Below, in pieces: positions 9,025 through 17,460 of a DNA stretch of 64,000 nucleotides. The DNA is taken from NCBI RefSeq assembly GCF_050589705.1, contig NZ_JBNGOT010000007.1, positions 244,531 through 308,530 of the forward strand, given 5' to 3'. Under the pieces are notes generated by a model. It made no database searches and was not told the DNA's origin. It was given only the letters and a program-made list of their open reading frames with translations. Within the stretch, counting starts at the first letter, position 1; every line of letters starts with the position of its first letter. A program made the position numbers and the translations under genes. The DNA is from Sunxiuqinia rutila (GTDB lineage: Bacteria > Bacteroidota > Bacteroidia > Bacteroidales > Prolixibacteraceae).

Positions 9025-9561
9025 TTATAGGTACAAGTAAAGAGGAAGCAGATAAAGGTAATCTTTCAGGTGGACACGCATAATCGTTAATGCTTTGGAG
9101 ATATGGTACTCAACTGTTTTTACCGAAATATCCAATTCATTAGCAATTTCAGCATAGGTTTTCTCATTGTGACGGCTCATCATGAATATCTTTAAAGTCA
9201 GCTCTGGCATTTTCTTAAATGCCAGATTGATTTTTTGCTGAATCTCCTCAATTTCCAAATCACTCAGGTTTGGTGGGGCTTCCACGGTTAATAGCTCAAG
9301 CGTTAAATAACGTGCTCCTTTTTTCTTTTCCGTTTTCAGAACATCAAGACATTTATTTCGAACTACTTTGTACAGCCATACTTTTGTTGCTTTGGTAGAG
9401 TTAAACTGCTCCCTGATCTGCCAGTAATTCATAAAGGTATCCTGAACAAGATCCTGACTTTGGTCAAAGTCTTGAACAAAGCTAAAGGCGAAATGGCAAA
9501 GTTCCGCAAAGTACCGGTCAAATACCTTTCTAAATTCGTCGGATGTAATTGCTTTGTTGAT
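9025..9561 (-). CDS. ECF RNA polymerase sigma factor (SigE/FecI type), no canonical start codon
   Basis: A sigma-70 family ECF factor of about 178 residues. Region 2 is seen in FDRYFAELCHFAFSFVQD and DLVQDTFMNYW; region 4 in LTLKIFMMSRHNEKTYAEIA followed by the helix-turn-helix ELDISVKTVEYHISKAL. An annotation starting at the first ATG (9432) would cut off half of region 2. The frame stays open back to a stop at 9628-9630, but contains no ATG, GTG or TTG there. The best start is ATC at 9559-9561, preceded seven bases earlier by AAAGGAG; ATT at 9549 is an alternative. Rare ATC initiation or mutation of an original ATG would both fit. It is head-to-head with the FecR gene, which it probably partners, to control the glycan-uptake genes. 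Confidence 0.85.
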   Translation of the reverse strand: MNKAITSDEFRKVFDRYFAELCHFAFSFVQDFDQSQDLVQDTFMNYWQIREQFNSTKATKVWLYKVVRNKCLDVLKTEKKKGARYLTLELLTVEAPPNLSDLEIEEIQQKINLAFKKMPELTLKIFMMSRHNEKTYAEIANELDISVKTVEYHISKALTIMRVHLKDYLYLLPLYLYL

Positions 9562-9808
9562 AACTAATCTCCTTTCCCTTTTTTTATTTAATACATCGGT
9601 AAAAAGTATATCCTTCGCTTTAAAATATTAATAATTAGAAGAATAATTCCGGTTAATTGCTCGGATAGTGTTTTTTTCTTTTATATACTTTGGTGTGAAA
9701 AAAAACACGGCATTAACCTTTTGATATGTAGAGTGTTAAGCGCTGGACGTTACAAAATTAGCAAAAAAAATTACTTTTCAGTTAGGGTGACATCATGTTT
9801 TGTCGTTT

Positions 9809-10819
9809 ATGTACTACATAGAAAGATATAACATGAATATGTTTCAGAAGTTGCTTGATGGCTTTATAATAGGAAGAGAAAACAGTCAAATTGATGACAA
9901 ATTCTTAGAGCGGCTGAGAAAGTCGCCGGAAGATCGGGCAGATGCTCGAAGAAAACTCTATGGAATGTACTTGGTCTTTGGAAGTAAGGCAAGCCAAAGC
10001 TGGTTGGATGCTAACTTTATTCAGACTCAAAGAAAAATAAGGCAACGTTTACTCTTCAGAATGGTTTCAAGAGTTGCGGCAGTTGTTGTCGTACTATTAT
10101 CCCTTGGAGGTATTTTATGGTGGCAACTAACTCCTGCTTCTTCGCTTGAATGGAATAAGGTGGTATTGGGAAGGGGGGAGCATCGAACTATTCTTTTGCC
10201 CGATAGCAGCAAGGTAACATTGGCTCCTGCTTCGACATTTGAGTACCCGAATGAATTTTCCGAAACTACCCGAAGAGTGATGATTGATGGTGAGGCTTAC
10301 TTTGAAATTAGAAAGAATAACGGAAAACCTTTTATTGTAGAGACTCCTCGAAGCCTGGTTCAGGTTACAGGAACCAGTTTTAATCTGCGAAGTTATACAG
10401 CTGACTGGAATGAAGAAGTCATGTTGGTTGAGGGAGGAGTAGATGTGCGTTACTTCAGTACGACCGGAGGCATGGTTGGAAAGTGTACTCTTACTCCCTA
10501 CCGGAAAGCCTTGTTCAATAAAGCAAAAAATACCATTGAAGTCAACAAGTTCGATGTTTCAGAACGACCACTTTGGATGAATGGAACACTCTCATTTCGT
10601 GATGTGCGCTTTGATCTTATTGCAAAGATACTGGAAAGACATTACAATGTTGATATTGTTTTTAATGATGAGGCTTTGAGGTCGTTAAAGCTTAATGGCG
10701 ATTTCAAAAATGAAACGATTGTTGATATCCTTGAGGCAATTAAAATATTGACCCCATATGACTATAACTATAATCAAAACACACAAACAATTTATTTATC
10801 AGCCTATCGAGACGAGTAA
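9809..10819 (+). CDS. FecR family anti-sigma factor
   Basis: A single-pass inner-membrane anti-sigma regulator. The cytoplasmic N-terminus (about 80 residues) should bind the ECF sigma factor encoded divergently. A membrane helix (around residues 87-108, VAAVVVVLLSLGGILWW) leads to the periplasmic FecR domain (RTILLPDSSKVTLAPAS, YFEIRKNNGKPFIVETP, VTGTSFNLRSY) and a C-terminal domain (LSFRDVRFDLIAKILERHYNVDIVF) of the STN-like type. In known systems the SusC N-terminal signalling domain contacts FecR when glycan is bound, and sigma is released. Start choice: ATG at 9809; ATG at 9833 and a TTG at 9800 are also possible. The susC gene follows after 124 bases that hold a perfect hairpin. Confidence 0.92.
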   Translation: MYYIERYNMNMFQKLLDGFIIGRENSQIDDKFLERLRKSPEDRADARRKLYGMYLVFGSKASQSWLDANFIQTQRKIRQRLLFRMVSRVAAVVVVLLSLGGILWWQLTPASSLEWNKVVLGRGEHRTILLPDSSKVTLAPASTFEYPNEFSETTRRVMIDGEAYFEIRKNNGKPFIVETPRSLVQVTGTSFNLRSYTADWNEEVMLVEGGVDVRYFSTTGGMVGKCTLTPYRKALFNKAKNTIEVNKFDVSERPLWMNGTLSFRDVRFDLIAKILERHYNVDIVFNDEALRSLKLNGDFKNETIVDILEAIKILTPYDYNYNQNTQTIYLSAYRDE

Positions 10820-10851
10820 AATGTAGGGACTAGGCATCCCATTTAAAACAA

Positions 10852-10877
10852 GCGAAGCATGCGCCAACATGCTTCGC
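10852..10877 (+). other. Perfect hairpin between fecR and susC
   Basis: GCGAAGCATG and CATGCTTCGC form a 10-bp perfect stem with a 6-base loop, 32 bases after the fecR stop and 67 before the susC start. No T-run follows, so it does not look like an intrinsic terminator. It may be an mRNA-processing or stability element that separates low fecR from high susC expression, or a DNA-level operator. Confidence 0.6.
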
Positions 10878-10943
10878 AGAATAACTATGCTTCCGATCAA
10901 GGAGGCAAAAATTAAGTTAAGTAAAAATTCAATGTCCTAATTT

Positions 10944-13900
10944 ATGAAAAAAAAATGTTTCAGCCATGCCTGCTGCGATATTTCGCGGTGGCCAAAATGG
11001 TTTGTATTTATGAAATTGACAATTTTTATTTTATTAGCCAACATCTTTCTGGCAACTGCCAGTGAGGGGTTTTCTCAAGCACAGCGATTAACAATCAATG
11101 TGCAGGATGTGGCGCTGAATGAGGTCTTTAAGCTGATTCGTGAATCCTCCGATTACAAGGTTTTGTATAAGTCAGAAGACGTGGATGGAAATACCTTGGT
11201 TGATTTGAAAGTAAAGGATGCCTCCATTCAGGAAGTGATGGACTATTTGTTGAGTGGAAATAAGCTGGGATATACCATTCGTGGAAATCAAGTAGTCATT
11301 CATCAAGTTAATAGGAAGGTAGTCCAACAACAATCGAGAACTATTAAAGGAGTGGTAACAGACACCGAAGGGGCACCGATTCCAGGGGTAAGTATCTCCA
11401 TAAAAGGAACCACTACGGGAACTATTACAGATGCTGACGGGAATTATTCATTGGATGTATCAAAAGGAGATCTTGTTGTATTCTCGTTTGTGGGAATGGA
11501 AGCACAGGAAGTACCTATTACTAGTCAGTCGGTCATTAATATATCATTGCGTGAAGAGACCCTTGGCTTGGATGAGGTAACTGTTGTTGGGTATGGAACC
11601 CAGCGTAAGGTAAGTATTGTTGGTTCGGTTCAGTCAATTGAACCCGATGTACTGAAAGTTCCCTCCAGTAATATTTCGACTTCATTTGCAGGTAAGCTAG
11701 CCGGGGTTATTGCCTTTCAGCGTACTGGCGAACCCGGTGCTGATGGTGCCAACTTTTATATTCGTGGTATTTCAACCTTTAGTGGCGCTACCAACCCTTT
11801 GATTATTGTGGATGGGGTGGAAGTTTCTTCTGGAGATTTGAATTCCCTGCCCCCTGAAGTTATTGAAAGCTTTTCAATTCTTAAAGATGCTACTGCAACG
11901 GCTTTGTATGGTACGCGTGGTGCTAACGGGGTGATGATTGTAACGACCAAAAGTGGGAAGGACCTGGATAAAGTAAAAGTAAATGTCCGGGTTGAAAACT
12001 CCATTTCTGCTCCTACGTCTGTTCCTCAGTTTGCTGATGGGGCCAAGTTTATGGAAATGTACAATGAAGCTGTTATTGGACGAGGAACAGGTGATGTGCC
12101 CTACTTGCAAAGTAAAATTGATGGGACACGCCAAGGGATTGATCCTTATCTTTTCCCCAATGTTGATTGGTATAGCGAACTGTTTAAAGACTATACCATG
12201 AACCAGAGTGCCAACGTCAGTCTGCTAGGTGGTGGAAAGAAAATGGACTATTTCATGAACGTTTCGGCCAATATGGATAACGGTATTCTGAAAAAGTTCG
12301 ATATCAACTCCTATGACAATAATGTGAAGGTGAAGCGATACACCTTTCAGAACAATATTAATGCTTATCTGACTCCAACTTCACGCGTTTCCCTTCGCTT
12401 AAATACGCAATTACGCGATTATCATGGTCCAGCCATTGGCGCTCAGGATGTTTTTGGCTTAACCATGGAAGCAAACCCGGTTGACTTTCCGATTATGTGG
12501 CCCGAACGGATGATTCCTTCTTCCTTTGGAAATGATGGTGTGCTCGACCACATTGCTTTTGGAGGTAAGTCAGGAGGACGATTTAATGATGGGTACCGCA
12601 ACCCCTTTGCCGAAATGGTAAAAGGATATGCCGATGGTTTTCAAAGCACGGTTATTGCAACCCTTGACGGAGAACAAAAACTGGATTTTGTAACCAAGGG
12701 GTTGACATTTAGAGCGATGGCTTCATTCAAAAACTGGAGTAATACAACGGTTAATCGTTCTGGAGGAATAAACCAGTATGCAGTCTCCAATATTCGTGAA
12801 AATGATGAGGGCGGTTATGACTACGACTTTGAAATGGTAGGAAATGTGCAGTCTCCTACCCTGGGAACCAGCACTGGTACGTCTGGAGACCGTTCGTTGT
12901 ATTTTCAAACACAGTTCCAGTACGATCGTACGTTTAACACGCATAACGTATCCGGGATGTTACTTTACACACAGGATGAATACATGGTCAATAATCCTGA
13001 CGGGCTAATTGCCTCATTACCACAACGTACACAGGGTATTGCCGGGCGTGCTACGTATGGTTATGATGACCGGTACCTGTTTGAAGTTAACTTCGGATAC
13101 AATGGAAGTGAAAACTTTGCCAAAGGAAAACGCTTTGGATTCTTTCCTTCCGCAGCTGTTGGTTATGTGGTGAGTAATGAAAAGTTTTGGGAGCCTTTAA
13201 GTAACGTGGTCTCCTGGCTGAAATTGCGGGCATCATGGGGAAAAGTAGGGAATGACCAAATTGGAGGTGAGCGTTTTGTTTATTTGTCTGATATTAATCT
13301 AACCGGCGCGGGCTATACAACAGGTATTGATCAGAACTATGGACGCAGTGGCCCGGTGTATAATCGGTATGAAAACAGTAATATTTCGTGGGAGGTTGGT
13401 GAAAAAGTTAACTTAGGGGCTGATTTCCGCTTGTTTGATAAAATTAATGTGGTTGCCGATTTCTATCGGGAAGTGCGTGATGGAATTTTTCTGTCCCGCC
13501 AAGTTATCCCAACATCATTTGGAACTGATGGAACAAATATCTATGGAAACCTAGGTAAGGTTGAGAATAAGGGGTTTGATATGTCATTGGATGTCAACCA
13601 TAAATTTTCATCGGACTTCTCCATGCAGCTAAAAGGTACATTCACTTATGCGCGTAATAAGGTGTTGGAACGTGATGAGCCTGCTTTTAGCCAATACCCA
13701 AATCTATCCAGAGTCGGACATCCTGTTAATACCTTGTGGGGGTATGTCGCTGAACGCTTGTTTATCGATGAGGCTGAAATCGCCAACAGTCCGACACAGC
13801 AGTTGGGAGGGACGGTTTTACCTGGAGATATTAAGTATACTGATATCACAGCGGATATAGATGATCTGAACCTTATAAACAGTGATGACCGTGTGGCGAT

Positions 13901-14366
13901 GGGGCATCCCACTGTTCCGGAAATTGTTTATGGTTTTGGTCCGTCATTCCAATATAAAAAACTGGATTTCTCGTTCTACTTTCAGGGAGTGGCCCGTACT
14001 TCATTCTTTATTAACGGGTTTCATCCGTTCGGTACGAGCAGCATTCGCAACGTCTTGGATTTTATTGCTGAAGACTACTGGAGCATTGAAGATCAAAATG
14101 TATATGCGTCTTATCCTCGTTTGAGTAAGTTGGATCATCCCAACAATACGGCCAATTCTTCTTACTGGTTGCGAAATGGCGCATTCCTGAAACTCAAGAA
14201 TCTGGAAGTTGGCTACACTCATAAGTTTGTACGTGTTTACCTGAGTGGAATGAACTTGCTTACCTTTTCTGAATTTGATTTATGGGATCCGGAAATGGGG
14301 GGTGGAAATGGATTGAGATATCCGACTCAGCGTGTATTTAATATTGGTATTCAAATGTCATTGTAA
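10944..14366 (+). CDS. SusC/RagA family TonB-linked outer membrane transporter with STN domain
   Basis: The 1140-residue outer-membrane channel that imports glycan fragments under TonB power, working with the SusD lid encoded next. Domains in order: signal peptide (to about residue 47), STN domain (LTINVQDVALNEVFKLIRE to about residue 120), carboxypeptidase-regulatory-like beta-sandwich (IKGVVTDTEGAPIPGVS, about 133-215), plug domain (NFYIRGISTFSG, PLIIVDGVE, SILKDATATALYGTRGANGVMIVTTKSG shown only in part, about 215-350) and a 22-strand barrel to the C-terminus. The STN domain marks it as a transducer-type SusC that signals to the FecR anti-sigma factor encoded upstream. The susD gene follows after 14 bases. 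Confidence 0.97.
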   Translation: MKKKCFSHACCDISRWPKWFVFMKLTIFILLANIFLATASEGFSQAQRLTINVQDVALNEVFKLIRESSDYKVLYKSEDVDGNTLVDLKVKDASIQEVMDYLLSGNKLGYTIRGNQVVIHQVNRKVVQQQSRTIKGVVTDTEGAPIPGVSISIKGTTTGTITDADGNYSLDVSKGDLVVFSFVGMEAQEVPITSQSVINISLREETLGLDEVTVVGYGTQRKVSIVGSVQSIEPDVLKVPSSNISTSFAGKLAGVIAFQRTGEPGADGANFYIRGISTFSGATNPLIIVDGVEVSSGDLNSLPPEVIESFSILKDATATALYGTRGANGVMIVTTKSGKDLDKVKVNVRVENSISAPTSVPQFADGAKFMEMYNEAVIGRGTGDVPYLQSKIDGTRQGIDPYLFPNVDWYSELFKDYTMNQSANVSLLGGGKKMDYFMNVSANMDNGILKKFDINSYDNNVKVKRYTFQNNINAYLTPTSRVSLRLNTQLRDYHGPAIGAQDVFGLTMEANPVDFPIMWPERMIPSSFGNDGVLDHIAFGGKSGGRFNDGYRNPFAEMVKGYADGFQSTVIATLDGEQKLDFVTKGLTFRAMASFKNWSNTTVNRSGGINQYAVSNIRENDEGGYDYDFEMVGNVQSPTLGTSTGTSGDRSLYFQTQFQYDRTFNTHNVSGMLLYTQDEYMVNNPDGLIASLPQRTQGIAGRATYGYDDRYLFEVNFGYNGSENFAKGKRFGFFPSAAVGYVVSNEKFWEPLSNVVSWLKLRASWGKVGNDQIGGERFVYLSDINLTGAGYTTGIDQNYGRSGPVYNRYENSNISWEVGEKVNLGADFRLFDKINVVADFYREVRDGIFLSRQVIPTSFGTDGTNIYGNLGKVENKGFDMSLDVNHKFSSDFSMQLKGTFTYARNKVLERDEPAFSQYPNLSRVGHPVNTLWGYVAERLFIDEAEIANSPTQQLGGTVLPGDIKYTDITADIDDLNLINSDDRVAMGHPTVPEIVYGFGPSFQYKKLDFSFYFQGVARTSFFINGFHPFGTSSIRNVLDFIAEDYWSIEDQNVYASYPRLSKLDHPNNTANSSYWLRNGAFLKLKNLEVGYTHKFVRVYLSGMNLLTFSEFDLWDPEMGGGNGLRYPTQRVFNIGIQMSL

Positions 14367-14380
14367 AAAGAAACCGAGTT

Positions 14381-16222
14381 ATGAAGAAAATGTATAAATT
14401 ATTGATAGCATTACTTTGGGTGACAGCTTTGGCTGGCTGTACGGACTATCTGGATGTTGTTCCGGATGAACGTCCGACGGAAGCAGATGCTTTTAAGAAT
14501 GTCTATGCTGCCGAGAACTTTCTGTACTCGTGCTACAGCTATATTCCCAATCCACGATCCGGAACCTCTTCTATTGACTTTATGACAGCTGATGAGGTGG
14601 TTACCGCATTTGAACATGAGACCTTTGCGCATTTTCCCAAAGGGAACTTTACGGCTTCAAACCCGGTTATTTCTTATTGGAATACCTTATTTAAAGGAAT
14701 CCGTCAATGTTACCTGCTGATTGATGGAGTTGATCAAACTCCTGGGCTGTCTGAGCAAAACAAAGCGCTTTACAAGGCTGAAGCTAAATTTTTGATTGCT
14801 TATTATCACTTCCTGTTGGCGCGCAATTATGGGCCAACCATTATTGTAACTGAAGTAGCTGATATTAATATGGCTTTTGAAGACTTTCCTTCGCGAGCCC
14901 ATTTTGATGAAGTGATTAATTTTATTGTAACCACACTTGATGAAGCAGCTGCTGATTTACCAGTGCGGTATTCGGCAACAAGTGCTTACGGTCGTGCAAC
15001 CAGCATTGCCGCTAAGGCAATGAAAGCCCGTACATTGTTGCTGGCTGCCTCGCCTCTGTTTAACGGTGGTGGAGAAGATAAAACCAGCTTTTACACAAAT
15101 TTTACCGATAAGGAAAACAACCAGTTGATTAGCACGGTTTATGATCCTCAGAAATGGAAAAAGGCAGCAGATGCAGCCAAGGAAGCCATTCAGCTGGCTG
15201 AGGCAAACGGTCATGCGTTGTATACTTATAATGAGTCATTGGGTGATTCTTATCCATTGGACGAGGCCGAACGTAACCTGCGTTATACGTTTATTGATCG
15301 TTACAGCGAGGAAATCATCTGGGCTGATACGCGTCGGGAAGGATACTATGATTTACAGAATAAATCAACACCTTTCATTCAAGGGCGTGCCTGGAATGGA
15401 GTAGCACCCACTTTGAGTATAGTTGAAGCATTTTATACCGAAAACGGCTTGCCTATTGATGTTGATCCGGAGTTTGACTACGATAACCGTTATTCGATTG
15501 CAACCGGACCTAACGGGACAACTTTGAAATTGAATCTGGACAGGGAACCTCGTTTTAATGCGTGGATTTCATATCACAACAGTTTTTATGAGGTGATTAG
15601 AGATGTGGATGGAGAAGTGGTTGAACAGATTAGAACACAGTTCAGACGTAATGATAACTGTGGAATTCAGGGGCGTAGTAATAACTACTCGCCAACCGGA
15701 TACTTAAATAAAAAGGGTGTTCACCCCAAACTGGAGCAACCCTCACTAACAGTGCCTTCTCAGCAATATCCCTGGCCGGTAATTCGTTTGGCCGATCTAT
15801 ACCTGATGTATGCCGAAGCACTTATCGAATATGGAAGTGGAGCGGAGTTCAATATTGCCAAACAATACCTTGACTTGGTAAGAGAGCGTGCCGGAGTTCC
15901 ATCGGTAGATGAAGCATGGGCTGCAGTTGGTGGAGCAACGAACAGGGCTACACTGCGACGCATTGTTCGGGATGAACGAACAATCGAATTCTATTTGGAG
16001 AATCAACGATTTTGGGATTTAAGACGCTGGATGGTTGCTGAGACCCATTTGGGAACTCAGGCTGAAGGGATGAACATTCAGGGAGCGACCGACGATGAAT
16101 TTTTCCGGGTGACAACGGTTCCTTTTCAACGTCAGTTCCGTTCACCGGCTTTCTATCTGATGCCTTTACCACAATCTGAGATTGACAAGAATGAAAAATT
16201 GGTTCAAAATCCAGGGTATTAA
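14381..16222 (+). CDS. SusD/RagB family glycan-binding lipoprotein
   Basis: A 613-residue surface lipoprotein that caps the SusC channel and binds glycan. The lipobox ALAGC places the lipidated cysteine at residue 20. The N-terminal SusD-like domain (DYLDVVPDERPTEADAFKN) and the tetratricopeptide-like helical scaffold (KALYKAEAKFLIAYYHFLLARNYG, shown in part) are typical, as is the C-terminal RagB/SusD domain with PVIRLADLYLMYAEAL and RRIVRDERTIEFYLENQRFWDLRRW near residues 520-550. The protein ends with the usual LMPLPQSEIDKN...NPGY. It is cotranscribed with susC (14-base gap) and the discoidin lipoprotein gene (21-base gap). Confidence 0.97.
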   Translation: MKKMYKLLIALLWVTALAGCTDYLDVVPDERPTEADAFKNVYAAENFLYSCYSYIPNPRSGTSSIDFMTADEVVTAFEHETFAHFPKGNFTASNPVISYWNTLFKGIRQCYLLIDGVDQTPGLSEQNKALYKAEAKFLIAYYHFLLARNYGPTIIVTEVADINMAFEDFPSRAHFDEVINFIVTTLDEAAADLPVRYSATSAYGRATSIAAKAMKARTLLLAASPLFNGGGEDKTSFYTNFTDKENNQLISTVYDPQKWKKAADAAKEAIQLAEANGHALYTYNESLGDSYPLDEAERNLRYTFIDRYSEEIIWADTRREGYYDLQNKSTPFIQGRAWNGVAPTLSIVEAFYTENGLPIDVDPEFDYDNRYSIATGPNGTTLKLNLDREPRFNAWISYHNSFYEVIRDVDGEVVEQIRTQFRRNDNCGIQGRSNNYSPTGYLNKKGVHPKLEQPSLTVPSQQYPWPVIRLADLYLMYAEALIEYGSGAEFNIAKQYLDLVRERAGVPSVDEAWAAVGGATNRATLRRIVRDERTIEFYLENQRFWDLRRWMVAETHLGTQAEGMNIQGATDDEFFRVTTVPFQRQFRSPAFYLMPLPQSEIDKNEKLVQNPGY

Positions 16223-16243
16223 TTAATTTAAAAGCTTTTGACA

Positions 16244-17131
16244 ATGAATAAGATATTATTATTTATCCTGTCTTCATTTTTCCTGGCCTTTGTTGCAGGA
16301 TGCAATGATGACGAAGACGATAAAACTTACCAGCTCCCCTCACAAGTGAGTGAGATTTCTGTTGAACCAAGGATTGGGGGGGTACTGGTGTCATGGACTA
16401 TCCCTACTGATTCAAACTACTTCTATGTACAAACCCGTTATGAGAAAAATGGGCGTACAATCAATACCAATTCCAGTATTTATACTGATAGTGTATTGAT
16501 TGATGGTTTGATAAATAAGAATGAATACGTGTTTGAACTACAAACTTTCAATGAAGCTGTGATTGGTGGAGATATTGTAACAACAGATGCAGTTCGTCCT
16601 ATTCGTCGTCCGTTGGATATTACTTATGACATCGAAAATGCAACCATGTTGGAGTTGACGGAAGACATGATTGAAACCTTTACACAGGAATCCAGTGAAG
16701 GTCCCAAGAAAAACCTGTTGGATGGCAACATCAATACCTATTGGCATTCGGCTTGGTCTTCGGGAGTTGCCCCGCTTCCGCATTATATCCAGGTTACTTT
16801 TGCAGAAGTAACCAAGCTTGGTGGAATGCATTATACATTCAGGCAGAATGGTGATAATGGAGGTCGTCCGGATCAGTTTGACTTGCAGGTTAGTGAAGAT
16901 GGAATAGAATGGGAGACCGTATGGGTTTCATCTGAAAACCTGCCAACAACTCCGGTTGATGATGAAAAAACACTCACGTTTGGTAAAAATCATGAATCGC
17001 GTTATTTCCGTATTCGAATTATTTCCAATCCGGGTAATAAAACTTATACACATTTAAGCACGATCCATTTATTTAGTATGGGTGAGCGGATTATAGATCT
17101 GGAAGAAGAAGCCGAAAAAGATTACCGCTAG
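16244..17131 (+). CDS. DUF4959/discoidin-domain surface lipoprotein
   Basis: A 295-residue lipoprotein (lipobox FVAGC, Cys20). After a Fn3-like N-terminal domain of the DUF4959 type (PSQVSEISVEPRIGGVLVSW to about residue 120) comes an F5/8 type C, or discoidin, carbohydrate-binding domain (LLDGNINTYWHSAWSSG, PHYIQVTFAEVTKLGGMHY, DFQVSEDG-like DLQVSEDGIEWETVW, YFRIRII; about residues 150-285). In glycan-utilisation loci this position after susD is usually a surface glycan-binding protein that helps capture substrate. I chose the ATG at 16244 rather than the TTG six bases upstream because it gives a normal signal peptide. A strong terminator follows, so this gene ends the susC-susD transcript. 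Confidence 0.85.
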   Translation: MNKILLFILSSFFLAFVAGCNDDEDDKTYQLPSQVSEISVEPRIGGVLVSWTIPTDSNYFYVQTRYEKNGRTINTNSSIYTDSVLIDGLINKNEYVFELQTFNEAVIGGDIVTTDAVRPIRRPLDITYDIENATMLELTEDMIETFTQESSEGPKKNLLDGNINTYWHSAWSSGVAPLPHYIQVTFAEVTKLGGMHYTFRQNGDNGGRPDQFDLQVSEDGIEWETVWVSSENLPTTPVDDEKTLTFGKNHESRYFRIRIISNPGNKTYTHLSTIHLFSMGERIIDLEEEAEKDYR

Positions 17132-17165
17132 TTTTAGTTGCTGAATTTTATTCAGTTAAGTTTGT

Positions 17166-17203
17166 GCCGGCAGGTCGGGAATCCTGACCTGCCGGCTTTT
17201 TTT
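17166..17203 (+). terminator. Intrinsic terminator closing the susCD transcript
   Basis: An 11-bp GC-rich perfect stem (GCCGGCAGGTC with GACCTGCCGGC) followed by a T-run. The 250 bases between it and the M60 gene hold no gene that I can support; they must contain the promoter of the next block. Confidence 0.93.
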
Positions 17204-17460
17204 ATACCCAAAAGGAACCGGAGTTCATTTCCTGATTTCTCGTTCAATGAAATTTTGTTTTTGAGAGTTTACGCCCGAAGCCGTTTGAAAATAGAGTCAA
17301 CCCCATTCTGTTCGATTTTTTTAGAGATCGCTTTTCTCAATGGTGGAGCTCTGAAGTTTCAGCGATGTTGTAAGATTGTAGTCTGTAGCTTAACTTTCTA
17401 GGCTAGATACAAGGGGATTCCGGTAAAGCATTTAATTATTGTAGAACTAAACATGAAACG

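Noticed and set aside
10852..10877. Intrinsic terminator between fecR and susC
   Set aside because: The stem is perfect but no T-run follows on either strand.
17138..17401. 87-codon frame after the discoidin lipoprotein gene
   Set aside because: It runs through the strong terminator stem and has no family resemblance or start context.
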